DNA from: JAYWGN01 sp043778255
Lineage (GTDB): Bacteria > Bacteroidota > Bacteroidia > Chitinophagales > Chitinophagaceae
Assembly: GCA_043778255.1 (NCBI GenBank)
Contig: JAYWGN010000035.1
Span: 1 to 28,989, forward strand
DNA length: 28,989 nucleotides
Reading direction: 5' to 3'
The notes beneath the pieces were generated by a model. That model was not told the DNA's origin, did not search any database, and saw only the letters and a program-made list of their open reading frames with translations. Positions 1 through 7,432 of this stretch are shown in pieces. The position numbers and the translations under genes were made by a program. Within the stretch, counting starts at the first letter, position 1. The number at the start of each line of letters is the position of its first letter.

Positions 1-77
1 CGGCAGGCAGGTTGAATAAACAAACTTGCCTACCGGCAGGCAGGTAGTACAATAAGGCGAAGCCGCAATTGGACTAT
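1..77. repeat. Dispersed GC-rich palindromic repeat block
   Basis: The 12-mer CGGCAGGCAGGT occurs at 1-12 and again at 34-45. The second copy is part of a near-palindrome GCCTaCCGGcAGGC at 28-41. Directly after it, TAGTaCAAT (45-53) and ATTGgACTA (68-76) form imperfect arms around an inner GGC-GAA-GCC hairpin (56-64). The block is much richer in G+C than its surroundings and contains no gene. It lies just downstream of the osmC-like stop codon, so it could shape the 3' end of that transcript. The first copy is cut by the window edge. From general experience such GGCAGGCAGG blocks are scattered in many Bacteroidota genomes; that part is memory, not something shown here. Confidence 0.6.
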
Positions 78-96
78 ATTGTTTATCATTTCGGTA

Positions 97-501
97 TTAC
101 ACTTTGTTTACTTCAAGTGTTGTTTCTATATGTATGTTACCTATCAATATTTTATGTACAGGGCATTTGTCGGCAATATATAGTAACCTAACTTTTTGCA
201 AATCATCAATATTTGAAGTAACTATTATAGCTCTTTTTATATGTTGTTTATTGGCTATTTCTTGCATTTGCAGATGCATACTTATATTTTTTATATCCCA
301 GTTTTTTCTATCGGCATACATTTTAAGTGTAGCAGTTGTGCAGGTTGCTAAACTAGCTAGCAATAATTCAAATGGGTTAAACCCCTTATTTTGTCCGCCT
401 TCGGCTGTTGGTTCATCGCCTATAATTTGGTGTTGTGCAGTACTTAATACCGTTGTATAATTAGTTCCAGCAAAGGCTGATTGTAAGTTTGTAATATCCA
501 T
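97..501 (-). CDS. OsmC/Ohr family protein
   Basis: This 134-residue protein has the OsmC fold signature. It carries the FNPFELLLASLATC helix with Cys54 and the later ADKCPVHK motif with Cys113, the two-cysteine pair that reduces organic hydroperoxides in this family. The GDEP..GG segment near residues 28-36 matches the usual start of the substrate pocket. The length is typical of short OsmC/YhfA-like proteins. No signal peptide is seen, so it should be cytoplasmic. It starts 12 bases after the end of the beta-barrel-like gene upstream, which suggests co-transcription with it and perhaps with the propeller and AhpD-like genes further up. Whether it is a true Ohr, an OsmC or a YhfA-type protein cannot be decided from the motifs alone. 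Confidence 0.88.
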   Translation of the reverse strand: MDITNLQSAFAGTNYTTVLSTAQHQIIGDEPTAEGGQNKGFNPFELLLASLATCTTATLKMYADRKNWDIKNISMHLQMQEIANKQHIKRAIIVTSNIDDLQKVRLLYIADKCPVHKILIGNIHIETTLEVNKV

Positions 502-513
502 AATACTTTTTTT

Positions 514-1173
514 TTAAAATTCGTATCTATAAAAAATACCGTTGTTAATAACACTGTTATACTTATGCCTACCTATTTCATTTATATCGGTTGCTAACCC
601 AAATGAAGCATTACTTATTTTAAACCCAATACGAAATCGTTGTGTAAATATAAAACTTCTATTTAACTGTGTTGGTATTGTATGCAGTAACTCTATTTGT
701 GTGTACAAATGCAATTGTGTACTAAGCTTTGGTGCATATCGTCCAAGTAAAAATAGTTCAATATTAGGATTGTGCAACACATCAACTACAGCCCAACAAA
801 ATAAAGTAATATTATTTTTTATTTTCAAGTACCTAATACCCAACTTAGGATATACGCCACTATTTAATACTTGCAATACAGCTATTGGTGCTACTCCGCT
901 CCACTTTTTTATATCAATACTTAAAGCATCTGTTACAGAAAACTGAGGCAGGTTAGTAGTTTTTGTAATGCCATAATTTGCTACGGCTCTATTTCTATTA
1001 AACAATAAAAGGTTTGTTTTCTCTTGCTTTTTATTTTTTATATATTTAACCAATAGCAAATCTATAGAGGCTCTTTTATTACCTACAACTATTTCTACGG
1101 GTGTGGTTTGGCCAATTGCTGCTGTAACTATAATAGAAAATATTAAAAAAGTAAAGGTTAATTTATGATACAT
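514..1173 (-). CDS. Secreted, probable outer-membrane beta-barrel protein
   Basis: I do not recognise a named family. The 219-residue product begins with a hydrophobic signal peptide (about residues 1-21, ending A-I-G-Q). The rest is mostly alternating polar and hydrophobic stretches with tyrosine and arginine at strand ends, and the protein ends in an aromatic residue (FYRYEF). That pattern is usual for small outer-membrane beta-barrels; it weakly resembles DUF2490-type proteins. It lies 12 bases upstream of the OsmC gene and 72 bases downstream of the propeller gene, all on one strand. The function is unknown; the barrel call is an inference from composition and the C-terminal phenylalanine. 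Confidence 0.6.
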   Translation of the reverse strand: MYHKLTFTFLIFSIIVTAAIGQTTPVEIVVGNKRASIDLLLVKYIKNKKQEKTNLLLFNRNRAVANYGITKTTNLPQFSVTDALSIDIKKWSGVAPIAVLQVLNSGVYPKLGIRYLKIKNNITLFCWAVVDVLHNPNIELFLLGRYAPKLSTQLHLYTQIELLHTIPTQLNRSFIFTQRFRIGFKISNASFGLATDINEIGRHKYNSVINNGIFYRYEF

Positions 1174-1245
1174 AGTGGTATTATTATAACTGTAAAAACC
1201 TATACAGGATAAGCTGTAAAGCCCATCCTGTAAGGCTTATATAAT

Positions 1246-2274
1246 TTATTTTAAAAGTTCAGCTAAGGGTACTGCTACTATAGTAAAGGGTAATGTTGGT
1301 GGGGTGTTTAGTTTACCATCTTTATCATCAATTATATGGTTAAGTTGGCTGTTAACTGTATATAACTTTCCGTTACGTATAGCCGATGCTGTTGGGCGGT
1401 CATAAGCAGTTTGAAATTTATTTCGTATAGTAAGGGTTGCCTTGTTGTAATCTTTATTAAATGTTGATGTAAATAGGGCACCCGATGCTGAGTACACATT
1501 AACCATAAATAGTTGACCTTTATTAAAAAACATACCATCTGAACCTGAGAAAGCTTTAGTGGCTTCATCGTCTTTAAGTTCAATGTTGTTTACCTCTTTT
1601 GTGGTAAGGTTTACTCGTACTAATCGTCCTCCACCTTTTATGGTACGGTTCATTACTGAGGCTATTAAGTACTTATTGTCGGGTGTTATGGTGAGTCCAT
1701 TTAAACCAAAAGGTTGGTCAGCAGCTGGGTTTTTTAGCAATTCGTTGGTAACAAATATTTGAGGTTCGGTGCTTTCAAAGTTGGCAATATAAAGGTTAGG
1801 CCCAAATGTATTGCTAACATAAGCATTTCCTTTAGCGTCAAGTGTAACTTCGTTAAAAAAAGCACCTTCTATAAAACGTTCAGGTATTGTTTTTAATAAT
1901 TTGCCACTAGTGTAATCAAATACTTTAAAGTTGCTACCGGGCTTTCCACTTTCGGTTTTAAAATTAAAGTTGGCTACCCAAAGGCGATTATTTTTTTTAT
2001 CTAAAGCAAAGCCAACGGCTATCACTAATCCGTTTTCGCCACTTTTACTAAAGTACGATACCTTATTGTTAGCATCAATTTTTTGTATAGAGCCGTCGCC
2101 AAAGCCTCCTACCAGTAAATCGTTGTTGGGTAAGGTTATTATCCCTTCGGGGAATAATTGAGTGCCTTGTAAGGCAACTGTTTCTACTTTATTTGCATTG
2201 TTTACTTGGGCACTCACACTGTAAGTACTTAATAGGGTTAACAATAAACCTGTTGTTGTAATTAAATTTTTCAT
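1246..2274 (-). CDS. Secreted SMP-30/gluconolactonase-like beta-propeller protein
   Basis: The product has 342 residues with a signal peptide of about 22 residues ending S-A-Q. The mature part consists of repeated propeller blades, for example FPEGI..PNNDLLVGG, NEVTLDAKGNAYVSNT, GLNGLTITPDNKYLI and GSDGMFFNKGQLFMVN. In the SMP-30 family one Glu, one Asn and one Asp bind the divalent metal. Glu43, Asn192 and Asp246 sit in the expected blade contexts here. Family members hydrolyse lactones, but many secreted homologues have no assigned substrate. The gene follows the AhpD-like gene after 95 bases that are almost pure A on the coding strand. The fold call is firm; the enzymatic role is not. Confidence 0.8.
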   Translation of the reverse strand: MKNLITTTGLLLTLLSTYSVSAQVNNANKVETVALQGTQLFPEGIITLPNNDLLVGGFGDGSIQKIDANNKVSYFSKSGENGLVIAVGFALDKKNNRLWVANFNFKTESGKPGSNFKVFDYTSGKLLKTIPERFIEGAFFNEVTLDAKGNAYVSNTFGPNLYIANFESTEPQIFVTNELLKNPAADQPFGLNGLTITPDNKYLIASVMNRTIKGGGRLVRVNLTTKEVNNIELKDDEATKAFSGSDGMFFNKGQLFMVNVYSASGALFTSTFNKDYNKATLTIRNKFQTAYDRPTASAIRNGKLYTVNSQLNHIIDDKDGKLNTPPTLPFTIVAVPLAELLK

Positions 2275-2369
2275 AATTTTTATTTTTTAAAATTTGTTTT
2301 TTTTTATTCTTTTTTTTGTTTGTTTTATTTAACTTTTTATACCTTATTTTTTTTGCAAAATGTAATGGA

Positions 2370-2921
2370 CTAAGCAATTTCATCAGCTATTGGCCAATCA
2401 ATTTCAATATCAGTAATATTGTGTAGGTAGTTACTAATAGTTTTATCGCCAATTACCATTACTATATCAATCATATTTGCTTCGGTATAACCTGCATCAA
2501 AAAAAGCCTCTTTTGCATCTATAGTTATTTTGCCTCTATTTTCGGCAACTGCTTTTGTAAACTCAACTAAGGCATTTAGCTTTGTATCAAACAATGCACT
2601 ACCACTACGTATTTCCAATACTTGCTCATCGGTAAAGCCATTCATTTTTCCTAATACCGTATGTGCACTTTGGCAATAACGGCAACCATTTACCTGGCTT
2701 GTTACTAAGTTTATTACTTCTCTTTCTTTGCTAGTAATTGTTGTTTTACGGTTTTGTAGGGCTAGGTAATCAGTTAGTGCTGTTTCGTTGTTGGCATAAT
2801 AAGCATATAGGTTTGGTACAAAGCCTGCCATTTTTTTAAGGTTATCAAATATGGTTTGGTTAGTGGCAGTAACTGCTGCTCTTGTAGGAACTGTAAAAGT
2901 TCGTGTGGTTAGTGTTGTCAT
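2370..2921 (-). CDS. Carboxymuconolactone decarboxylase/AhpD-like protein
   Basis: The 183-residue product contains NGC80-RYC83-QSAH87, the CxxCxxxH motif of AhpD-type alkylhydroperoxidase-fold proteins, where the cysteine pair and the histidine relay do peroxide or disulfide chemistry. The flanking helices (FDNLKKMAGFVPNLY, SKEREVINLVTSQVNG, LNALVEFTKAVAENRG) fit the all-helical family, and the C-terminal DIEIDWPIAD is also typical. The frame is open 20 codons upstream, but the ATG at 2921 gives the usual N-terminus and lies about 65 bases after a TAGCTTTG box. It heads a same-strand run ending in OsmC, so a shared role in peroxide or xenobiotic stress is a reasonable inference. The physiological substrate is unknown. 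Confidence 0.85.
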   Translation of the reverse strand: MTTLTTRTFTVPTRAAVTATNQTIFDNLKKMAGFVPNLYAYYANNETALTDYLALQNRKTTITSKEREVINLVTSQVNGCRYCQSAHTVLGKMNGFTDEQVLEIRSGSALFDTKLNALVEFTKAVAENRGKITIDAKEAFFDAGYTEANMIDIVMVIGDKTISNYLHNITDIEIDWPIADEIA

Positions 2922-2985
2922 TTTATATATTTTTTTTTGACTTGTTTTTATGTCGTTATTGACAAGGCAAAAGTGAACCAAAACA

Positions 2986-2993
2986 CAAAGCTA
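2986..2993 (-). promoter_or_regulatory. Candidate -7 promoter box for the AhpD-like gene
   Basis: The minus strand reads TAGCTTTG, a full match to the TAnnTTTG -7 consensus of Bacteroidota housekeeping promoters. It lies about 65 bases before the ATG at 2921. No clear TTG element was found about 19-21 bases further upstream, so the call rests on the -7 box and position only; such boxes arise by chance in AT-rich DNA. Confidence 0.35.
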
Positions 2994-3041
2994 AAAAATG
3001 AAGTAGTGTAGGAAATTTGGTTAATCTATATTATCTTTTTT

Positions 3042-3060
3042 TAGGGTAGGCACTACCCTA
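3042..3060. promoter_or_regulatory. Perfect hairpin/dyad in the AhpD upstream region
   Basis: TAGGGTAG (3042-3049) and CTACCCTA (3053-3060) pair perfectly across a GCA loop. A T-run precedes it on the plus strand, but no T-run follows it on either strand, so it is not a standard intrinsic terminator. It sits about 120 bases upstream of the AhpD-like start and could be an operator; this is a guess. Confidence 0.35.
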
Positions 3061-3375
3061 CAGCTTAATATTGCATTAGTTGGCTACATTGCATTATTGT
3101 ACTACTGCATATAGTAACTAGTATATTACTGTGGTAATAGTATGTAAGTATATAATTTTTTTTGTAAAATGCAATAGCCAGTTAACGCTTTGTGGCACAG
3201 GGTTACAGTAAATTATTGTAAAGCCTTACTAATGAAAAAAGAGGAGGTTTAATAAATAAATGCAACGCCATTTATAATAATAAAATACTTAAATGTAGTT
3301 TTTTATATAGCTTAGGCATTAATATAAAGCCAGTAAAAAGTAATATTGTAACATCACCAAATGCAAATAGGTAAC

Positions 3376-3405
3376 AATAAAAAAACCCTCCAATTTGGAG
3401 GGCTT
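3376..3405 (-). terminator. Rho-independent terminator of the H1-like gene
   Basis: On the minus strand a CCCTCC/GGAGGG stem (3402-3397 with 3391-3386) with a 5-base loop is followed at once by seven T (3385-3379). It begins about 25 bases after the H1-like stop codon at 3428. Confidence 0.85.
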
Positions 3406-3427
3406 TGAGTATTTTTCGCAAAGAAAA

Positions 3428-3625
3428 TTACTTCTTTTTTGCTGGAGCAGCTTTTTTTGCTGGAGCTGCTTTCTTTGCAGGAGCAGCTTTTTTTGCAGGA
3501 GCTGCTTTCTTTACAGGAGCAGCTTTTTTAGCTGGAGCTGCTTTCTTTGCAGGAGCAGCTTTTTTTGCAGGAGCCGCCTTTTTTACAGGAGCAGCTTTCT
3601 TTGCAGGAGCTTTTTTAGTAGCCAT
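3428..3625 (-). CDS. Histone H1-like lysine/alanine/proline repeat protein
   Basis: The 65-residue product is MATKK followed by ten hexapeptides of the form APAKKA; repeats 2 and 6 read APVKKA and the last ends in K. It has no fold other than this basic tail, which resembles the C-terminal tails of eukaryotic histone H1 and bacterial proteins such as Hc1 and AlgP. The likely role is non-specific DNA (or RNA) binding and compaction in the nucleoid. At DNA level it is an 18-base tandem repeat. It has its own terminator and stands alone, downstream of rplU-rpmA. Long open frames on the opposite strand are a by-product of the repeat. The small size and repetition make the protein call slightly uncertain, but the ATG, stop and terminator fit. 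Confidence 0.8.
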   Translation of the reverse strand: MATKKAPAKKAAPVKKAAPAKKAAPAKKAAPAKKAAPVKKAAPAKKAAPAKKAAPAKKAAPAKKK

Positions 3626-3707
3626 TTTTTTTTGAATTTAAGGTTAGTAAATATATTTACATTATAAAATTATAATGAAATAATTTATTCACCAAAAATA
3701 TTTTTTT

Positions 3708-3974
3708 TTAAGCAGTTGCTTCTACCAATTTTACACTTACTTTATTCTTATCATTTTTGCCCTTTTTAAATTCTACTATACCATCGGACAATGCAAATAA
3801 TGTAAAATCTTTTCCTACACCAACGTTAGCACCGGCATGATACACTGTGCCACGCTGCCTTATAATGATACTACCACTTGTTGCTGGTTGCCCACCAAAT
3901 ATTTTTACACCTAATCTTTTGCTATGTGAGTCTCTACCATTTTTTACGGAACCTTCGCCTTTTTTGTGTGCCAT
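3708..3974 (-). CDS. rpmA: 50S ribosomal protein L27
   Basis: This 88-residue protein matches bacterial L27 throughout: MAHKKGEGSVKNGRDS at the N-terminus, KRLGVKIFGGQ, the IIRQRGTVYHAG block and the G-x-G-K-D-F-T-L-F-A segment. L27 sits in the large subunit next to the peptidyl-transferase centre, and its flexible N-terminal tail reaches the tRNA acceptor ends. The N-terminus begins directly with the mature MAHKK sequence, so there is no cleavable extension of the kind seen in Firmicutes. It follows rplU by 78 bases on the same strand, the standard rplU-rpmA order. Confidence 0.97.
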   Translation of the reverse strand: MAHKKGEGSVKNGRDSHSKRLGVKIFGGQPATSGSIIIRQRGTVYHAGANVGVGKDFTLFALSDGIVEFKKGKNDKNKVSVKLVEATA

Positions 3975-4052
3975 TTTATTTTATTTTATTTTATATATTT
4001 GTTACAAATTGTTACAACAATTATATAAACGTTTAAAAAATTTATTAATTAA

Positions 4053-4349
4053 TTATGCTATTGCAAGTACTTTAATTCTTGTGTACATTGTTCTATGACC
4101 ATGCTTTTTTCTAAAGCCTTTTCTTCTTTTCATTTTAAATGCGATTACTTTATCGCCTTGTACTTGGCTCACAATTTCGGCTTGTATAATAGCAGTAGCA
4201 CCTAAGGTAATGGTACCTGCATTATCGGTAAGTAATACATCGGCAAACTCTACTTTATCGCCACTTGCACCACCTATATGGGGTACATATAATTGTTGGT
4301 CTTTTTGTACTTTGTACTGCTGACCTGCTATTTTTACTACTGCAAACAT
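4053..4349 (-). CDS. rplU: 50S ribosomal protein L21
   Basis: The 98-residue product is a bacterial L21. It starts MFAVVKIAGQQYKVQKDQ and ends with the KMKRRKGFRKKHGHR segment followed by T-x-x-x-I-K-V, the basic 23S rRNA-binding end of the family. An in-frame start 16 codons upstream exists, but MFAVV is the conserved L21 N-terminus, so the ATG at 4349 is chosen. A TACCTTTG promoter box lies about 25 bases upstream. It is the first gene of the rplU-rpmA operon and is transcribed divergently from the GH3-like gene. Confidence 0.97.
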   Translation of the reverse strand: MFAVVKIAGQQYKVQKDQQLYVPHIGGASGDKVEFADVLLTDNAGTITLGATAIIQAEIVSQVQGDKVIAFKMKRRKGFRKKHGHRTMYTRIKVLAIA

Positions 4350-4374
4350 ATTATATCCATTTTTTTTGGGAATG

Positions 4375-4382
4375 CAAAGGTA
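4375..4382 (-). promoter_or_regulatory. Candidate -7 promoter box for rplU-rpmA
   Basis: The minus strand reads TACCTTTG, a full TAnnTTTG match, 25 bases before the rplU start. It is the only such box on this strand in the intergenic gap. No good -33 TTG was found at the usual spacing. Confidence 0.45.
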
Positions 4383-4476
4383 ATAATTATTTACCAATAT
4401 TAAAAAACTTAACGTTCCTATTTTATAAATAACCCAATATCAAGCTATTTTAAAGGCATTTCACCGTAATAAACTG

Positions 4477-4484
4477 TATTTTTG
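4477..4484 (+). promoter_or_regulatory. Candidate -7 promoter box for the GH3-like gene
   Basis: TATTTTTG fits TAnnTTTG and lies 22 bases before the ATG at 4507. That spacing would give a very short leader. The -33 element is not clear. Confidence 0.4.
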
Positions 4485-4506
4485 TGCTTATTTACGCTGT
4501 GTAATT

Positions 4507-6000
4507 ATGAAAATAAAATCAACTCTTGCCAAGCCATTTGCCAATTATATATACAAAAAAATTAAAAAAAGTATGGCAACCGCCATACAAGACCAAGAGG
4601 CTATACTACAACAGCTGTTAAAAGTAGCTAAGAAAACTCAGTTTGGAAACGACCATAATTTTACCCAAATAAATAATTATAACGACTATAAAACTACTGT
4701 ACCTATAAGAGATTATGAGCAACTAAAACCTTACATAGAACTTATAAAAAACGGTAAGCAAAATGTACTGTGGAAAGGCAAACCAATATACTTTGCCAAA
4801 ACAAGTGGCACTACCAGTGGTATGAAATATATACCTATAACGGCCGATAGTATTGGCAACCACATTAACACGGCTCGTAATGCTTTGCTTTGTTATATAG
4901 CCCAAACGGGTAACCATTTATTTACCAATGGTAAAATGATTTTTCTTAGTGGTAGCCCCGAATTAGAGCGTGTAGGCTCTGTACCATTTGGTAGGCTTAG
5001 CGGTATTGTAAACCACCATATACCCAAATACTTACGTGGCAACCAGCTACCAAGTTATGCTACTAATTGTATAGAGGAGTGGGAAGAAAAAGTAGCTGCA
5101 ATAGTAAATGAAACGGTTGATAAAGATATGACTTTGATAAGTGGCATACCACCGTGGATGCAAATGTATTTTGATAAGTTAGTAGAAAAAACTGGCAAAA
5201 AAGTAGGTGAAATATTTCCCAACTTTACAGTAATGGTACAAGGTGGTGTAAACTTTGAACCTTACAAAAATAAATTGTACAATACCATAGGGCGGCATGT
5301 AGATTGTATTGAATTGTTCCCTGCAAGTGAAGGTTTTTTTGCATTTCAGGATAGCCAAACCGAAAAAGGAATGTTGCTTAATACTAACAGTGGCATATTT
5401 TATGAATTTGTACCAGCCAACGAAATAGGTAATGCTAACCCTAGTAGGCTAATGCTAAGTGAGGTTGAAGTGGGTGTTAACTATGCACTACTAATAAGTA
5501 GCAATGCAGGGCTATGGGCTTATAATATTGGCGATACTATAAAGTTTGTAAGCACAAACCCATACCGTATAGTAGTAACGGGGCGGATAAAGCATTTTAT
5601 AAGTGCATTTGGCGAACATGTAATAGGCGAAGAGGTAGAAAAAGCAATGCTACAAACACTTACAGCCACCAATAGTAGCCTAATAGAATTTACAGTAGCA
5701 CCTATGATAATGCAAGGCATTGGCAAAAGCTACCACCAATGGTTTGTTGAGTTTGAAATAATGCCTACAAATATTACTGAATTTGCAACACTGCTAGATA
5801 CTACTATGCGGCAGCTAAATGTGTATTATAATGACCTTATAACTGGCCATATACTACAACCACTAGTAGTTACCCTAGTTAGTAAAAATGGCTTTATAAA
5901 TTACATGAAAAGTATAGGCAAACTTGGCGGACAAAATAAAGCCCCAAGGCTAAGTAACGATAGGCAAATAGCCGATGGGCTTGTGCCTTATATTTTGTAG
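4507..6000 (+). CDS. GH3 auxin-responsive-promoter family protein (acyl-adenylating enzyme)
   Basis: The 497-residue product aligns in layout with GH3 enzymes of the adenylate-forming (ANL) superfamily. It has the phosphate-binding loop TSGTTSG (99-105) followed by KYIP, the FPASEGFFAF block (271-280) equivalent to the family's Y/F-x-x-S-E-G motif, YNIGDTIKF (339-347) and the hinge region TGRIKHFISAFGEHV (358-372). Plant members join amino acids to jasmonate, auxin or other acyl acids through an acyl-AMP intermediate. The bacterial versions are widespread in Bacteroidota but their substrates are unknown. All ATP-site motifs look intact, so an active enzyme is expected, cytoplasmic and without signal peptide. 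It is followed 77 bases later by galM on the same strand; the link between the two is unclear. Confidence 0.88.
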   Translation: MKIKSTLAKPFANYIYKKIKKSMATAIQDQEAILQQLLKVAKKTQFGNDHNFTQINNYNDYKTTVPIRDYEQLKPYIELIKNGKQNVLWKGKPIYFAKTSGTTSGMKYIPITADSIGNHINTARNALLCYIAQTGNHLFTNGKMIFLSGSPELERVGSVPFGRLSGIVNHHIPKYLRGNQLPSYATNCIEEWEEKVAAIVNETVDKDMTLISGIPPWMQMYFDKLVEKTGKKVGEIFPNFTVMVQGGVNFEPYKNKLYNTIGRHVDCIELFPASEGFFAFQDSQTEKGMLLNTNSGIFYEFVPANEIGNANPSRLMLSEVEVGVNYALLISSNAGLWAYNIGDTIKFVSTNPYRIVVTGRIKHFISAFGEHVIGEEVEKAMLQTLTATNSSLIEFTVAPMIMQGIGKSYHQWFVEFEIMPTNITEFATLLDTTMRQLNVYYNDLITGHILQPLVVTLVSKNGFINYMKSIGKLGGQNKAPRLSNDRQIADGLVPYIL

Positions 6001-6077
6001 TATAATTTTAGTTATTTATTGTATGCTTATTTTTTTTTGTAAAAAAAATTAAACTAAATTTATGCATAAATAATTAA

Positions 6078-7145
6078 ATGCATCACCTACAAATAACCAA
6101 TACCAATACACCAATTAATAATACCGAAGTATTTGTAATTGAAATGAAACATAGCTGTGGTACAAAAGCTACAATTACCAACTATGGTGCTATTATAATG
6201 AAGTATGAAGTGGTAAATACCAATAACGAATTACAAGATATTGTACTAGGGTTTGGTACTGTAGTGGAGTATAACCAAACTGCTTACCGTGCTGCCTACC
6301 CCTACTTTGGGGCAATTATTGGTAGGTGTGCCAACCGTATTAAAGATGGAGCATTTACCCTTAACAACATAACTTACCAACTAGCCCAAAACCTTACTAC
6401 CAATAACTTACACGGTGGCAATAGTGGGTTTGATAGTAAAGTATGGACAATAATAGATCATGGCACATTGCCCTACCCTTTTGTAGTATTACAATATATA
6501 AGTCCACATTTGGAGGAGGGTTTTCCTGGGCAATTAACTACTACAGTTACTTACACCTTACTTAATAATGAATTGCAATATACCATAAAAGCTACTACCA
6601 CAGCCACTACTATAGTAAATATGGCACAGCATACATACTTTAATTTGAATGAGAATACTGCAACTAATATATTGGAGCATTGGGTAACAATACCTGCAAC
6701 CCAATATTTGGAACAGGATACTACACAATGCCCTACGGGCAAATGCTTAAGTATAACCAACACAGAATATGACTTTGCTAAAGCAAAAAAAATAGTACCC
6801 AACAGCTTAACAAAAGATGACTTAATAAATTGGAATGGTTACGATGTAAGCTTTGTATTACCCTATACAAATAATGAATTAAACCTAGCTGCCACTTGCA
6901 CCAATACTACTAACACAATTACTTTGCAAGTATATACTACCCAACCCATAGTACACTTATATACAGGCAAATGGATACCTAATGTAATAGGAAAATATAA
7001 TGTACCTTATAGCGAATATAGCGGTATATGCTTTGAAACACAACAACACCCTAATGGAATAAATGTGCCAACGTTTCCTACAACTATACTTAATCCAAAT
7101 GAGCAATATTGGCAAAAGAATAGCTACAAAGTAATTTGCAAATAA
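6078..7145 (+). CDS. galM: Aldose 1-epimerase (galactose mutarotase)
   Basis: The 355-residue product interconverts alpha and beta anomers of galactose, glucose and related aldoses. Family landmarks are GAIIGRCANRI (79-88), LHGGNSGFDSKVW (111-123), the catalytic acid His185 in MAQHTYFNL, the substrate-binding Asp256 in NGYDVSFVL and the catalytic base Glu320 in GICFETQQHPN. The length fits family members. There is no signal peptide, so it should be cytoplasmic. It follows the GH3-like gene in the same direction and precedes the S9 peptidase after a 287-base spacer. All ten of its serine codons are AGT or AGC, a useful contrast with the small gene pair further right. Confidence 0.93.
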   Translation: MHHLQITNTNTPINNTEVFVIEMKHSCGTKATITNYGAIIMKYEVVNTNNELQDIVLGFGTVVEYNQTAYRAAYPYFGAIIGRCANRIKDGAFTLNNITYQLAQNLTTNNLHGGNSGFDSKVWTIIDHGTLPYPFVVLQYISPHLEEGFPGQLTTTVTYTLLNNELQYTIKATTTATTIVNMAQHTYFNLNENTATNILEHWVTIPATQYLEQDTTQCPTGKCLSITNTEYDFAKAKKIVPNSLTKDDLINWNGYDVSFVLPYTNNELNLAATCTNTTNTITLQVYTTQPIVHLYTGKWIPNVIGKYNVPYSEYSGICFETQQHPNGINVPTFPTTILNPNEQYWQKNSYKVICK

Positions 7146-7373
7146 GATAATTTGATAATAGGCTACACTGCTTATTTGGTATATGAAATGTAAATAAAAG
7201 GTATTGTTACTTTATAATATTAAAAACATAAAAGTAGTAACCAAAAAAAATGGATGATGTTATTCAAAAAAAAATATACTTACAAATTCATTTATACTTG
7301 TATGTGCAAGTATGATTATATTTCATTACAAACAAATATTACCATTTAAAAAATAGGTAATTATGCTACCGCA

Positions 7374-7389
7374 AAATTTATATAAATTT
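7374..7389. promoter_or_regulatory. 16-base AT palindrome upstream of the S9 peptidase
   Basis: AAATTTAT is followed directly by its reverse complement ATAAATTT, 43 bases before the ATG at 7433. Further upstream ATACTTG (7294-7300) and CAAGTAT (7307-7313) form a second dyad. These may mark the control region of the peptidase gene, but AT palindromes are frequent by chance here. The rest of the 287-base gap shows nothing else. Confidence 0.25.
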
Positions 7390-7432
7390 ACGCTTCAAAT
7401 TTTACCCTAAATAAAAAAAATATAGTATCAAT

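Larger units (their letters stand above)
2922..3375. other. Long intergenic region upstream of the AhpD-like gene
   Basis: About 450 bases without a credible gene on either strand. It holds the -7 box of the AhpD-like gene (2986-2993) and a perfect 8-bp hairpin (3042-3060), and ends in the terminator of the H1-like gene. The remainder is AT-rich with several stop codons in all frames and no recognisable RNA gene. Confidence 0.6.

Noticed and set aside
2189..2383. Minus-strand frame of 64 residues in the A-rich gap before the propeller gene
   Set aside because: Composition is Lys/Asn from A-runs and it overlaps the signal-peptide region of the real gene.
3428..3625. Tandem repeats that might suggest a CRISPR array
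   Set aside because: Units are contiguous 18-base codon repeats without spacers.
3395..3667. Long plus-strand frames rich in Cys/Ser/Phe or Ala/Gly/Phe opposite the H1-like gene
   Set aside because: They are reading-frame shadows of the 18-base repeat; the minus-strand frame has the proper start, stop and terminator.
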